A stretch of 50,074 nt of DNA from an uncultured Clostridia bacterium (GCA_944375795.1 CALWAU010000122.1:1-50074); one strand, 5' to 3'; positions 25,085-33,288 are shown, numbered from the stretch's first letter. The notes: generated by a model from the letters alone, not told the origin. Numbers and translations: made by a program.

Positions 25085-26251
25085 TCATTCTTCCGCCGAC
25101 GGAACAAAGGGCGTTTTCTTTTCGGGGGAAAGGCCGCGGACGATACGAAATACCCGCGCGGCAAATTCGTCCTTTTCCAAGCATTCCTTTGCCGTTCCGG
25201 AAAGTTTCTTTTCGTCGCCCGTCCGCACGATCAGGGGAAAATCGGCGCCGCCCAGCGCGGAAAGGACGTCCTCCCGCCCGTCCTTTGCCGCCAGAAGGCG
25301 CAGATAGAGGGGCGCGGAAAGGCTCTCCCGTATTAAAGCTTCGGAAATTCCCAACAGGTTCTGCAAAAGTATCCGCCGTATCCGCGAGGTGGTATAGCGT
25401 TTGGAAGTAAGGGCTTGCGCAAGGGAAGGAAGGTTCTCCTCCGCGGCTCTTTTCAGGGCGTTTTCCAATCCTTCCCGACAATCCGCCACCGCGCGCAGCC
25501 GTTCGGCGGAAACGGTCAAAAGGGCATATTTTTCCAACGCCTCGAGATGATCTTCGATATTTTTATTCAGGCTCTGCGCCACGTAAGGGGGCAGCGCTTC
25601 GCCCAATCCTTCCCGTTCCCCGCGCGCGAGCGAGGCCCTGATCGCGCTCGCCGACGAATATTTCCCCCGCATGGTCTCGTCCGCGTAGCCGCTGCCCATC
25701 CGCCGTACGGGCAAAATTTCCGGCCCGGAGGAAAGTGTCAGCACCGCCCGCGTATACTCGACGCCGAGAATATCGTTCGGAGAATCGAGAAGCGGGGGGA
25801 TTTTTCCCTTCCAGGCCTCGGCGCGCGCCCGCGCATAGCTTCTGCCCCCCTGCATCAGCCGTCCGATCTCTTTCGATACGGCTTCCGGTTCTTCATTCAA
25901 AGCGCGCGCGGCGGCGATAAATTCTTCTTTGCTTCCGCTTTCGGCGCCGAAGCAAAGCCATTTCACTTCGGGGAGGGCGGAAAGCATTTTCACCGCGCCC
26001 TTGGCAAACAATTCCGCGGGGGAGGAGGAAAAGACGGCGGGGAGCTCTATGACCGCGTCCGCGCCCGCCTGCACGGCGTGCCTTGCCCGTTCGTATCTGC
26101 CGAGCACCGCGGCTTCCCCGCGTTGAACGAAACTGCCGCTCATGACGCAGAGAACGGCATCGCAGCCCGAAAGCCGCTTTGCTTCCTCCAACTGATAGAG
26201 ATGCCCGAAGTGGAAGGGATTGTATTCGCAAATAATCCCGCAAATTTTCAT
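25085..26251 (-). CDS. tmcAL: tRNA(Met) cytidine acetate ligase TmcAL (YlbM)
   Basis: This 388-residue enzyme activates acetate with ATP and acetylates C34 of elongator tRNA-Met, securing AUG decoding. The nucleotidyltransferase motif EYNPFHFGHLYQ lies at residues 9-20 and SGSFVQRGEAAVLGRYERA near 40; SSASAIR, of the ISG/SSTxIR type, lies in the middle; the C-terminal half is helical with the YTTSRIRRILL motif. The start at 26251 is preceded (minus strand) by AGGAAAG; the frame continues upstream through 26893, but that part is antisense to pta. The use of acetate agrees with the divergent pta-ackA next door. In most Bacillota it stands with the DUF177 gene and rpmF, as here, but in the same direction; here it is inverted. 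Confidence 0.93.
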   Translation of the reverse strand: MKICGIICEYNPFHFGHLYQLEEAKRLSGCDAVLCVMSGSFVQRGEAAVLGRYERARHAVQAGADAVIELPAVFSSSPAELFAKGAVKMLSALPEVKWLCFGAESGSKEEFIAAARALNEEPEAVSKEIGRLMQGGRSYARARAEAWKGKIPPLLDSPNDILGVEYTRAVLTLSSGPEILPVRRMGSGYADETMRGKYSSASAIRASLARGEREGLGEALPPYVAQSLNKNIEDHLEALEKYALLTVSAERLRAVADCREGLENALKRAAEENLPSLAQALTSKRYTTSRIRRILLQNLLGISEALIRESLSAPLYLRLLAAKDGREDVLSALGGADFPLIVRTGDEKKLSGTAKECLEKDEFAARVFRIVRGLSPEKKTPFVPSAEE

Positions 26252-26269
26252 TTCAACTTTCCTTTTTCC

Positions 26270-26298
26270 TTTACAACCCGAAAAATGTATGGTATAAT
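26270..26298 (+). promoter_or_regulatory. Promoter of pta-ackA
   Basis: TTTACA (26270-26275) and TATAAT (26293-26298) are 17 bases apart, with a TGG extended -10. The leader is about 100 bases. Confidence 0.8.
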
Positions 26299-26407
26299 AA
26301 TAAAGCGTGCAGGGAAACGGGCGGCAAAACGTCTTCAAGTCCCGTTTTTCCTTTCTATTATACACGAAAAGCATTCGGAAATAAAGCATTTCCAAGGAGA
26401 TATTTCT

Positions 26408-27406
26408 ATGAAAAACGTACTTGACGAGATCAAGAACAAAGCAAAGGCACTGCACAAAAAAATCGTTCTCTGCGAAGGCGAGGACAAACGGGTCGTAAAG
26501 GCTGCCTCCGACGCGACGAAAGAGGGGATCGCGGAGATCGTCCTGCTCGGAAACGAGGAGGAAATCAAAGCCGCAAACCCCGAGATCGACCTTACGGGGG
26601 TCACGATCGTCGACCCGCTCACCTCTCCCAAGCTTCCCGAGTATAACGCGAAGCTGTGCGAGCTCCGCGCCTCCAAGGGCATGACGCCCGACCAGGCGGA
26701 AAAGCTCCTGAAAGATTCCACCTATTTCGGCGCCATGATGCTGAAAACGGGGGAAGTGGACGGGCTCGTTTCCGGCGCCTGCCATTCGACGGCAAATACG
26801 CTCCGTCCCGGTTTGCAAATCATAAAGACGGCGAAGGGCGTATCTTCCGTCTCCAGCTTCAATCTCATGATTTGCCCTCCGCAGGGCAACCAATATTGCC
26901 CCGACGGATTGGTGGTGTTTGCGGACTGCGGCTTAAATCCCACGTATACGAGCGAGGGACTTGCCGACTGCGCGATCGCCACGGCAAAATCCGCCCGCGA
27001 CATCGCGGGGATCGACCCCAAGGTGGCAATGCTCTCCTTCTCCACCAAGGGAAGCGCCAAGCACGATAACGTCACCCTGGTCGCCGAGGCCGTAAAGATC
27101 GCCAAAGAAAAGGCGCCCGACCTCAAGCTGGACGGCGAATTGCAGTTCGACGCGGCAATCGTCCCTTCCGTCGGCGAATTCAAGGCGCCCGGTTCCTCCG
27201 TGGCGGGACATGCCAACGTATTTATCTTCCCCGACTTGCAGGCGGGCAACATCGGCTACAAGATCGCCGAGCGCCTGGGCGGCTTTATGGCGGTGGGCCC
27301 CATTTGCCAGGGCTTCGCAAAGCCTCTCAACGACCTTTCGAGGGGCTGCAAGACGGAGGATATCGTCGCCGCCGTCGCCATCACCGCGCTGCAGACGCAG
27401 CTTTGA
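26408..27406 (+). CDS. pta: Phosphate acetyltransferase
   Basis: This 332-residue cytoplasmic enzyme exchanges acetyl-CoA and phosphate for acetyl phosphate and CoA, the first step of acetate formation with ATP gain. It is the short form without the N-terminal regulatory DRTGG domain. Visible signatures are LCEGEDKRVVKAA near residue 20, DGLVSGACHSTANTLRPGLQIIK near 115-140, and the C-terminal VFIFPDLQAGNIGYKI and PLNDLSRG. The ATG at 26408 follows AAGGAGA by eight bases; the frame is open far upstream only because it is antisense to tmcAL. ackA begins 18 bases later and completes the pathway. Confidence 0.97.
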   Translation: MKNVLDEIKNKAKALHKKIVLCEGEDKRVVKAASDATKEGIAEIVLLGNEEEIKAANPEIDLTGVTIVDPLTSPKLPEYNAKLCELRASKGMTPDQAEKLLKDSTYFGAMMLKTGEVDGLVSGACHSTANTLRPGLQIIKTAKGVSSVSSFNLMICPPQGNQYCPDGLVVFADCGLNPTYTSEGLADCAIATAKSARDIAGIDPKVAMLSFSTKGSAKHDNVTLVAEAVKIAKEKAPDLKLDGELQFDAAIVPSVGEFKAPGSSVAGHANVFIFPDLQAGNIGYKIAERLGGFMAVGPICQGFAKPLNDLSRGCKTEDIVAAVAITALQTQL

Positions 27407-27424
27407 TACAGGAGAAGCCGGACA

Positions 27425-28618
27425 ATGAAAATTTTGGTCATCAATTCGGGGAGCTCCTCCCTCAAATATCAACTCATCGACATGGAGACCGAGGAGGTCG
27501 TCGCCAAGGGCAATTGCGAGCGGATCGGCATCGAGGGTTCCAAACTCACCCATAAGGCAAAGGGAAAGGAGACGGTGGTCAAAAAGCCCATGCCCGACCA
27601 TAACGTCGCCGTGCAGCTCGTTCTCAAAGAACTCACGGACAAAGAGGCGGGCGTCATATCTTCGATGAAGGAAATCGATGCGGTGGGGCATCGCGTCGTC
27701 GCCTCGGGAGAGGCCTTCAAAAAGCCCACGCTCGTCACGGAAGAAGCGATGGTGCTCATGGAGGAGATCAAGGATCTCGCCCCCCTGCACAATCCCGCCG
27801 CGATCGTCGGCGTCCGGGCCTGCCAGGCGGCGATGCCGGGCACGCCGATGGTGCTCGTGTTCGATACGGGTTTCCATTTCACGATGCCCGATTACGCGTA
27901 TATGTACGCGGTGGACTATGCGCATTACGAAAAATATAAGATCCGCCGCTACGGCGCGCACGGCACCAGCCATAAATTCGTCTCGCAGGAGGCCGCCAAA
28001 TATCTCGGCAAGAAGCCGGAGGAACTGAAAATCATCACCTGCCACCTCGGCAACGGCTCCTCCATCACGGCGGTAAACGGCGGAAAATGCGTGGATACGT
28101 CCATGGGCTTTACGCCGCTCGCGGGCGTGCCCATGGGCACGCGGAGCGGCGATATCGACTACGCCGCCGCGGAATATATCGCGCGCAAAGAGGGCATGGA
28201 CGTCACCGAAATGCTCAATTATCTCAACAAGAAATGCGGCATGCTCGGCATTTCGGGCGTTTCCAGCGATTTCCGCGATCTGACGGCCGCTGCCGCCGCG
28301 GGCAACGACCGCGCCCGGCTCGCGCTCGATATGTTCAATTACGCCTGCAAAAAGTACGTCGGCGCGTACGCCGCGGCGATGAACGGAGTGGACTGTCTCG
28401 TATTTACGGCGGGCGTCGGAGAAAATACCCCCGGGGTCCGCAAGGGGATCTGCGAAAACATGCAGTATATCGGCCTGGAAATCGACGAGGAGAAGAACGC
28501 CGAAAAGAACAACGGCGCCATCCGCGACATCACGGGCAAAAATTCCCGCGTCAAGGTGCTCATCATTCCCACCAATGAAGAACTCGTCATCGCGCGGGAA
28601 ACGATGGAATTGTTGTAA
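27425..28618 (+). CDS. ackA: Acetate kinase
   Basis: This 397-residue ASKHA-fold enzyme makes acetate and ATP from acetyl phosphate. The first phosphate loop NSGSSSLKY is at residues 7-15; HRVVASGE near 85, DTGFHFTMP near 148, the catalytic region YGAHGTSHKFV near 178, HLGNGSS near 207 and TAGVGENTP near 324 are all intact. An AGGAG box precedes the ATG by nine bases. It forms an operon with pta from the promoter at 26270. No terminator was seen before the next promoter at 28646, so read-through into the DUF177 gene and rpmF is possible. Confidence 0.98.
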   Translation: MKILVINSGSSSLKYQLIDMETEEVVAKGNCERIGIEGSKLTHKAKGKETVVKKPMPDHNVAVQLVLKELTDKEAGVISSMKEIDAVGHRVVASGEAFKKPTLVTEEAMVLMEEIKDLAPLHNPAAIVGVRACQAAMPGTPMVLVFDTGFHFTMPDYAYMYAVDYAHYEKYKIRRYGAHGTSHKFVSQEAAKYLGKKPEELKIITCHLGNGSSITAVNGGKCVDTSMGFTPLAGVPMGTRSGDIDYAAAEYIARKEGMDVTEMLNYLNKKCGMLGISGVSSDFRDLTAAAAAGNDRARLALDMFNYACKKYVGAYAAAMNGVDCLVFTAGVGENTPGVRKGICENMQYIGLEIDEEKNAEKNNGAIRDITGKNSRVKVLIIPTNEELVIARETMELL

Positions 28619-28645
28619 ATTTTCCGTAAACTCCGCTAAAAAAAG

Positions 28646-28674
28646 TTGACAAACATACGGAAATATACTATACT
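28646..28674 (+). promoter_or_regulatory. Promoter of the DUF177 gene and rpmF
   Basis: TTGACA (28646-28651) and TATACT (28669-28674) are 17 bases apart. The predicted start near 28681 is only about nine bases before the ATG. Confidence 0.85.
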
Positions 28675-28689
28675 TTATAAGTCGGTCTT

Positions 28690-29100
28690 ATGATGATTGT
28701 CGATGTCAGGAAACTCAATGCCTCGGGAAACTGGTCGGGGCGCCTCTGTTTCGATTACGAGGCCCCGGCGGAGTTGATCGATATCCCGTTCGTGCACTTT
28801 TCCGCCCCCGTGCGGGTGGAGGCGGATTACGTCCTCTGCGAGGACGATTCCCTGGAGGTTACGGGAAAGGTGTCTTACGTGCTGGAAGGGCAATGCTCCC
28901 GCTGTCTCAAAGACGCCTCGCAAGCGGTGGAAGGGGAACTGAGCGCCTGTTTCCGGCTCTCCCCGAAAGATGCGGAAGATTACGCCTATTCGGGCGGGCG
29001 CATCGACCTGACGGCCGCCGTCAACGACGCGATTCTGGCAAGCATGCCGCGCGTTCTCTCCTGCGGAGAGAACTGCGAGGGAATCGATTATCGCGGCTGA
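28690..29100 (+). CDS. DUF177/YceD-family protein (YlbN)
   Basis: This 136-residue protein is the YceD/DUF177 protein that almost always precedes rpmF in bacteria. It is thought to act in large-subunit rRNA or ribosome assembly. The family core is GQCSRCLKDA near residues 71-80, and a second cysteine pair SCGENC is near the end. The start is at ATG 28690 or the adjacent ATG 28693; no ribosome binding site precedes either, and the predicted transcript begins only about nine bases upstream, so initiation may be leaderless-like. rpmF follows after 40 bases with a normal ribosome binding site. Confidence 0.92.
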   Translation: MMIVDVRKLNASGNWSGRLCFDYEAPAELIDIPFVHFSAPVRVEADYVLCEDDSLEVTGKVSYVLEGQCSRCLKDASQAVEGELSACFRLSPKDAEDYAYSGGRIDLTAAVNDAILASMPRVLSCGENCEGIDYRG

Positions 29101-29140
29101 AACCGACAAAGGAAAAGAATATTTAACGAGAGGTGTAAAT

Positions 29141-29332
29141 ATGGCTGTACCCAAGCGCAAACAATCCAAAAGCAGAACGAATAAGAGATTCGCTAACTAT
29201 AAGGCGACGGCGCCCACGCTGGTGGAGTGCCCTCACTGCCACGAGCTGACCGAAGCGCACAGAGTCTGCAAAAACTGCGGCTACTATGACGGAAAGGAAG
29301 TCATCGCGGAAAAGGAAGAAACGAAAAACTGA
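29141..29332 (+). CDS. rpmF: 50S ribosomal protein L32
   Basis: This 63-residue large-subunit ribosomal protein begins with the family text MAVPKRKQSKSRTNKR and carries a zinc ribbon with cysteines at 30, 33, 43 and 46, the C+ form, so it should bind zinc. GAGAGGTG precedes the ATG. In many Bacillota rpmF is followed by plsX and fatty-acid genes; here a terminator follows and the next gene is a copper ATPase. Confidence 0.98.
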   Translation: MAVPKRKQSKSRTNKRFANYKATAPTLVECPHCHELTEAHRVCKNCGYYDGKEVIAEKEETKN

Positions 29333-29353
29333 TCGTCTGAATCGGATTTTCAG

Positions 29354-29384
29354 GCGGGCTGCTTAATCGGCGCCCGCTTTTTTG
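29354..29384 (+). terminator. Terminator of rpmF
   Basis: GCGGGC (29354-29359) pairs with GCCCGC (29372-29377), followed by six Ts. Confidence 0.8.
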
Positions 29385-29466
29385 CGTTATACGCATTTCC
29401 TTTTCCGTCCGGAAATCGATAAACCGATAATTTTATAAAATTAACCGCGGTTCATCGCGGGAAAAC

Positions 29467-29496
29467 TTGACTTTTTTGCGGCTTTTGTGCTATAAT
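29467..29496 (+). promoter_or_regulatory. Promoter of the copper ATPase
   Basis: TTGACT (29467-29472) and TATAAT (29491-29496) are 18 bases apart, with a TGC extended -10. Two inverted repeats flank it: CCGCG/CGCGG at 29445-29460 and CGGAAATG/CATTTCCG at 29507-29528, the second at the transcript start. Either could be an operator. Confidence 0.75.
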
Positions 29497-29600
29497 AGGG
29501 ACGCTTCGGAAATGGCATCGCATTTCCGGACAAATCAAAATAAATCGGCTTCGCCGGCGGGGAAGTGCATTTCGTCGGCGATATGATACGGAGAGGTTAT

Positions 29601-32048
29601 ATGAAAGAAAAATTTTCGGTTACGGGGATGACCTGTTCCGCCTGCTCCGCCGGCATCGAACGGACGCTGAACAAGATGGACGGCGTCGAGGAAGCGGATG
29701 TTTCGCTCATGGGCGAATCGATGAATGTGGAATACGACGAGAAGGTCGTTTCGCGCGAGCAGATCATTGCCGCCGTGGAGGATTTAGGATACGGCGCCTC
29801 CCTTTATGACGAATCAGCGGTGAAAAAACAGAAGCCGCAAACCAATGCGCTCAAACGCAGGTTTTTGCTGTCGCTCGTCTTTCTCATTCCCCTGATGTAT
29901 TTCTCGATGGGCGGAATGGCAGGGCTTCCTCAGCCGTCGGATACGGTCAACTATACCATTCAGCTGGTGCTGACGGCGGTCATCATCGCCATCAATTTCC
30001 GCTTCTTCACGAGCGGAACCAAGGCGCTGATAAAGCGCGTCCCCAACATGGACACCCTCGTGGCGCTCGGCTCCTTTGCTTCCTTTGCGTACAGCCTCGT
30101 GCTCACCGTCCTCGTCTATCTCGGCAGAGACACCGAGCACATGCATATGTTTTACGAATCGGCGGCCATGATCCTCACCCTCGTCACGCTCGGAAAATGG
30201 CTGGAGGAGAAATCCCGCCGCAAGACGGGCGAAGAAGTGGAAAAGCTCATCCGGCTCATGCCCGACACCGTCACGGTGGAGAGGAACGGTTCCCGTTCCG
30301 TCATCGCCTTTTCGGACATCGTCGCGGGCGACCTGCTCGTCATCAAGCAGGGAGACTATATCCCCGTCGACGGAAAAGTCGCGGAGGGGCACGCCTTCAT
30401 CGACCGCGCCGCCATTACGGGCGAAAGCATGCCCGTCGAGGTCTCGGAAGGGGACCCGGTCACCGGGGCGGATATCGTCAAGAGCGGCTTTCTGAAAGTG
30501 CGCGCCGAAAAAGTCGGCGCGGAAACCACCCTCTCGCAGATCGTGCGCATGGTCAAGGAGGCGGGGGCCAGCAAGGCGCCCATTCAGAAAATCGCGGATA
30601 AAATCGCGGGCGTATTCGTTCCCGCGGTGACGCTCATCGCTCTGGTCACCTTTGTCGTCTGGATGCTCGTCCGCGGCGAAATCGGGACGGCGGCCAATTA
30701 TGCCATCAGCGTGCTCGTCATTTCCTGTCCCTGCGCGCTCGGTCTCGCCACGCCCGTGGCGGTCATGGCGGCGACGGGCAGAGGAATGGCGCTCGGCATC
30801 CTCTATAAGGACGCGGAGGCCCTTCAGAAGGCGCGGAACATCAATTGCGTCCTTCTCGACAAGACGGCGACGCTCACCGTCGGCGCCCCGCAGGTGACCG
30901 ATTTCGAGCTGCTGGCGGAAGATAAAAGCTTCGTGCTCGGTCTCGCTGCTTCCGTCGAGGGGCATTCCGGCCACCCGATCGCGGAATGCGTAAAGGCATA
31001 TGCGGAGGCGAACGGCGCGCGCGGCGACATCGCCACCGAAAATTATCGCTACGAAACGGGACAGGGCGCCATTGCCGATTACGAGAGCGTGACCTATCGC
31101 CTCGGCAACCGCAAACTGCTCGGAAACACCGTTTCCAAATACGTTTTCGAGCGGGAAAAGGCGTATTCCGCCGAGGGCAAGACGGCGGTCTTTCTCGCGG
31201 ACGACAAGCGCATCCTCGCCATATTCGCGGTGGCGGATACGCTGAAGGAGACGAGCGCGGAAGCCGTGCAGGCGCTCAAAGACAGAAAGATCCGCGTCGC
31301 CATGCTGACGGGCGATAACGAAAACGTCGCCAAAGCGATCGCCGCAAAGGTCGGCATCGACGAATATTTTGCGGAGGCGTTGCCCGAGGACAAGGCAAAA
31401 GCGGTGGAGCGCGTCCGCGCGGTGGGCGGCTATGTGGCGATGGTCGGCGACGGCATCAACGACAGTCCCGCCTTAAAGACGGCGGACGTCGGCGTCGCGA
31501 TGGGCACGGGAACGGATATCGCCATCGACAGCGCTGACGTCGTCCTCGTGAGCGGCGACCTCAATTCCGTTCCGACCATGGTCGACCTGAGCAAAGCCGC
31601 CGTACGGAACATCAAAGAAAATCTCTTCTGGGCGTTCATTTATAACTGCATCGCCATTCCCGTGGCGGCCGGCGTGTTTTCCTTTGCGGATATTTCCCTC
31701 AATCCCATGATCGCCGCGGCGTGCATGAGCCTCAGTTCGCTGTTCGTCGTGTTCAACGCCCTGCGGCTGATGCGATTCGGCAGAAAAAAGGCTCCCAAGA
31801 CAGAAAAGCAAAATAAATCTCTTTCGGAGGATAAGAATATGACCAAAACTCTGCATATCAAAGGCATGACCTGCAATCATTGCGTAATGCACGTCACCAA
31901 GGCGCTGGAAGGCGTCGCGGGCGTGGAAAAGGCGGACGTCGACCTCAAAAGCAAAAAAGCGGTCGTCACGCTGCATGCGGAAGTGACGGACGACGCCCTG
32001 AAAGCCGCCGTCGCGGACGCGGGCTATGAAGTGACGAAAATCGCATGA
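29601..32048 (+). CDS. copA: Copper-translocating P1B-type ATPase with C-terminal CopZ-like domain
   Basis: This 815-residue inner-membrane pump exports Cu(I) using ATP. An N-terminal heavy-metal domain has GMTCSAC (Cys12, Cys15). Eight membrane segments are expected; the copper site CPC is at 376-378, the actuator motif TGES near 273, HP in SGHPIAEC and the hinge GDGIND are present. The phosphorylation motif reads DKTAT (420-424) instead of the nearly invariant DKTGT. After the last membrane segment the chain continues into a second heavy-metal domain with GMTCNHC (Cys758, Cys761). This tail begins at an internal ATG with its own ribosome binding site. GGAGAGG precedes the ATG at 29601. No CsoR or CopY gene is adjacent; an ArsR-type gene lies downstream. 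Confidence 0.93.
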   Translation: MKEKFSVTGMTCSACSAGIERTLNKMDGVEEADVSLMGESMNVEYDEKVVSREQIIAAVEDLGYGASLYDESAVKKQKPQTNALKRRFLLSLVFLIPLMYFSMGGMAGLPQPSDTVNYTIQLVLTAVIIAINFRFFTSGTKALIKRVPNMDTLVALGSFASFAYSLVLTVLVYLGRDTEHMHMFYESAAMILTLVTLGKWLEEKSRRKTGEEVEKLIRLMPDTVTVERNGSRSVIAFSDIVAGDLLVIKQGDYIPVDGKVAEGHAFIDRAAITGESMPVEVSEGDPVTGADIVKSGFLKVRAEKVGAETTLSQIVRMVKEAGASKAPIQKIADKIAGVFVPAVTLIALVTFVVWMLVRGEIGTAANYAISVLVISCPCALGLATPVAVMAATGRGMALGILYKDAEALQKARNINCVLLDKTATLTVGAPQVTDFELLAEDKSFVLGLAASVEGHSGHPIAECVKAYAEANGARGDIATENYRYETGQGAIADYESVTYRLGNRKLLGNTVSKYVFEREKAYSAEGKTAVFLADDKRILAIFAVADTLKETSAEAVQALKDRKIRVAMLTGDNENVAKAIAAKVGIDEYFAEALPEDKAKAVERVRAVGGYVAMVGDGINDSPALKTADVGVAMGTGTDIAIDSADVVLVSGDLNSVPTMVDLSKAAVRNIKENLFWAFIYNCIAIPVAAGVFSFADISLNPMIAAACMSLSSLFVVFNALRLMRFGRKKAPKTEKQNKSLSEDKNMTKTLHIKGMTCNHCVMHVTKALEGVAGVEKADVDLKSKKAVVTLHAEVTDDALKAAVADAGYEVTKIA
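31839..32048 (+). CDS. copZ: Possible internal start making free CopZ-like copper chaperone
   Basis: In the same frame as copA, an ATG at 31839 follows GGAGG (31826-31830) by eight bases, a textbook ribosome binding site inside a coding region. The product would be a 69-residue heavy-metal domain, MTKTLHIKGMTCNHC and onward, the length and motif of a free CopZ chaperone that hands Cu(I) to CopA. The site looks like a former separate copZ gene that is now fused in frame; a one-base shift would create TAA just before the ribosome binding site. Whether free chaperone is made is inferred. Confidence 0.5.
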   Translation: MTKTLHIKGMTCNHCVMHVTKALEGVAGVEKADVDLKSKKAVVTLHAEVTDDALKAAVADAGYEVTKIA

Positions 32049-32053
32049 TCCGA

Positions 32054-32080
32054 GCGGGCCGCACGTCGGCCCGCCCCTTT
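32054..32080 (+). terminator. Weak hairpin after copA
   Basis: GCGGGCC (32054-32060) pairs with GGCCCGC (32068-32074), followed only by CCCTTTT. It may reduce rather than stop read-through into the methyltransferase gene. Confidence 0.4.
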
Positions 32081-32093
32081 TCGGGAGAGAAAA

Positions 32094-32813
32094 ATGGACG
32101 TCGTCATCAGAGAGGACATCGCCGGCTACATGGCGGACTTAAAAAAATTTCTGGCGGACACGCGCGACGAAAGCCCCGAGGAAATGGCCGCTTTCTTTTC
32201 CGCGCGGCTGGACATCTACGAGGAGCATATGTCCGCCTGGGCGAAAGGGTATCGCCGGCTCGCGTCCCTGCTCCCCGAACGCACCGCAAGCATTCTCGAT
32301 TTGGGCTGCGGCACGGGGCTGGAGCTGGACGAAATTTTCAGGCGTTTTCCGGACGTCGAAGTCACGGGGATAGACTTGTGCGCCGATATGCTGAAAAAGC
32401 TTTCCGAAAAGCATCCGGACAAAAATCTTACCTTGCTGTGTGCGGATTATTTGGCCGCGCCGTTCGGCGAAAATTCCTTCGATGCGGCCGTGTCCTTTGA
32501 AAGCCTGCACCATTTCTTTCCCGGCGACAAACTCGGGCTGTATCGGAAGCTGTCCGCCGCTTTGAAGGAGACGGGCGTATTTATACTCGGGGATTACATC
32601 GCCTGTTGCGACGAAGAAGAGGAACTGCTGCGGGAAGCGTATCTGGAAAAGCGCAGACGCTTTCCCGTTTCCGGTAAATTCGTCCATTTCGATATCCCTC
32701 TGACGGCGGAGCACGAGATTTCCCTTCTGAAAGACGCGGGATTTGCCGAAGCCGAAATCGTCGGCTGCGAGAACGGCGCCACCCTGATCGCCGCAAAAAA
32801 GAGCCGCGTCTGA
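32094..32813 (+). CDS. Class I SAM-dependent methyltransferase
   Basis: This 239-residue Rossmann-fold methyltransferase has motif I ILDLGCGTG at about residues 66-74, the acidic motif II VTGIDLC near 90, CADYLAAPF near 118 and the motif IV-like FDAAVSFESLHH near 130. An N-terminal helix of about 45 residues probably caps the active site. The substrate cannot be told; the conserved cysteines of arsenite methyltransferases are not obvious. GGGAGAG precedes the ATG. It lies 45 bases after copA and before an ArsR-type gene, so a link to metal response is possible but unproven. Confidence 0.85.
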   Translation: MDVVIREDIAGYMADLKKFLADTRDESPEEMAAFFSARLDIYEEHMSAWAKGYRRLASLLPERTASILDLGCGTGLELDEIFRRFPDVEVTGIDLCADMLKKLSEKHPDKNLTLLCADYLAAPFGENSFDAAVSFESLHHFFPGDKLGLYRKLSAALKETGVFILGDYIACCDEEEELLREAYLEKRRRFPVSGKFVHFDIPLTAEHEISLLKDAGFAEAEIVGCENGATLIAAKKSRV

Positions 32814-32881
32814 AACGCGCGGGGCGATTGTGACAAAATAAATTCCGCGGCGACAAAAACAGACAGAGAAAGGACGTTTGC

Positions 32882-32911
32882 ATATGTTATCATATTTCCG
32901 ACGAAACATAT
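32882..32911 (+). promoter_or_regulatory. Candidate operator before arsR-type gene
   Basis: ATATGTT (32882-32888) and AACATAT (32905-32911) form an inverted repeat ending just before the AGGAGG ribosome binding site, a place where ArsR-family proteins often bind their own promoter. The -35 and -10 boxes are not clear. Confidence 0.4.
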
Positions 32912-32925
32912 AGGAGGAAATACAT

Positions 32926-33264
32926 ATGTCTCAAATGCTTCTCTTGGACAAACGCACACAGAGCCTCATCGAGGATTACGTCCCGCAGGGGGACATACTC
33001 GAGGGAGTCGTGTGCTTTTTTTCCGTCTTTGCCGACTACACGCGGGTGAAAATTCTCTCCGCCCTCGCCATCAGCGAACTCTGCGTCACCGATTTGTCCC
33101 GCATTCTCGACCTCAATCAGACCACCGTCTCCCATCAGCTCCGCTTCCTCAAAAGCGCGGGCATCGTCAAATGCTGCCGCCAGGGCAAAGTGATTTTTTA
33201 CAGCCTGACGAACGACTCCGTCAACGACGTCCTTCTCAAGGGAATCGAGTTTTTGGGCTGTTAA
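32926..33264 (+). CDS. ArsR/SmtB-family transcriptional regulator
   Basis: This 112-residue winged-helix repressor has the family features: DYTRVKILSAL near residue 37, the ELCVTDLS metal box near 50, and the recognition helix LNQTTVSHQLRFLKSAGIV at about 63-81, then the wing KVIFYSL. The classic arsenic or cadmium box ELCVCDL here has threonine in place of the second cysteine, while a C-terminal cysteine and other cysteines near 86 remain, so the effector cannot be named. AGGAGG precedes the ATG at 32926. A possible operator lies just upstream. Targets may include itself, the methyltransferase or copA; this is inference. Confidence 0.9.
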   Translation: MSQMLLLDKRTQSLIEDYVPQGDILEGVVCFFSVFADYTRVKILSALAISELCVTDLSRILDLNQTTVSHQLRFLKSAGIVKCCRQGKVIFYSLTNDSVNDVLLKGIEFLGC

Positions 33265-33288
33265 TTGAGAATATTTCCGCGCGAATCC

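Noticed and set aside
25415..26407. Upstream extension of pta by 331 codons
   Set aside because: The extension is antisense to tmcAL, while ATG 26408 has a strong ribosome binding site and gives the normal Pta start.
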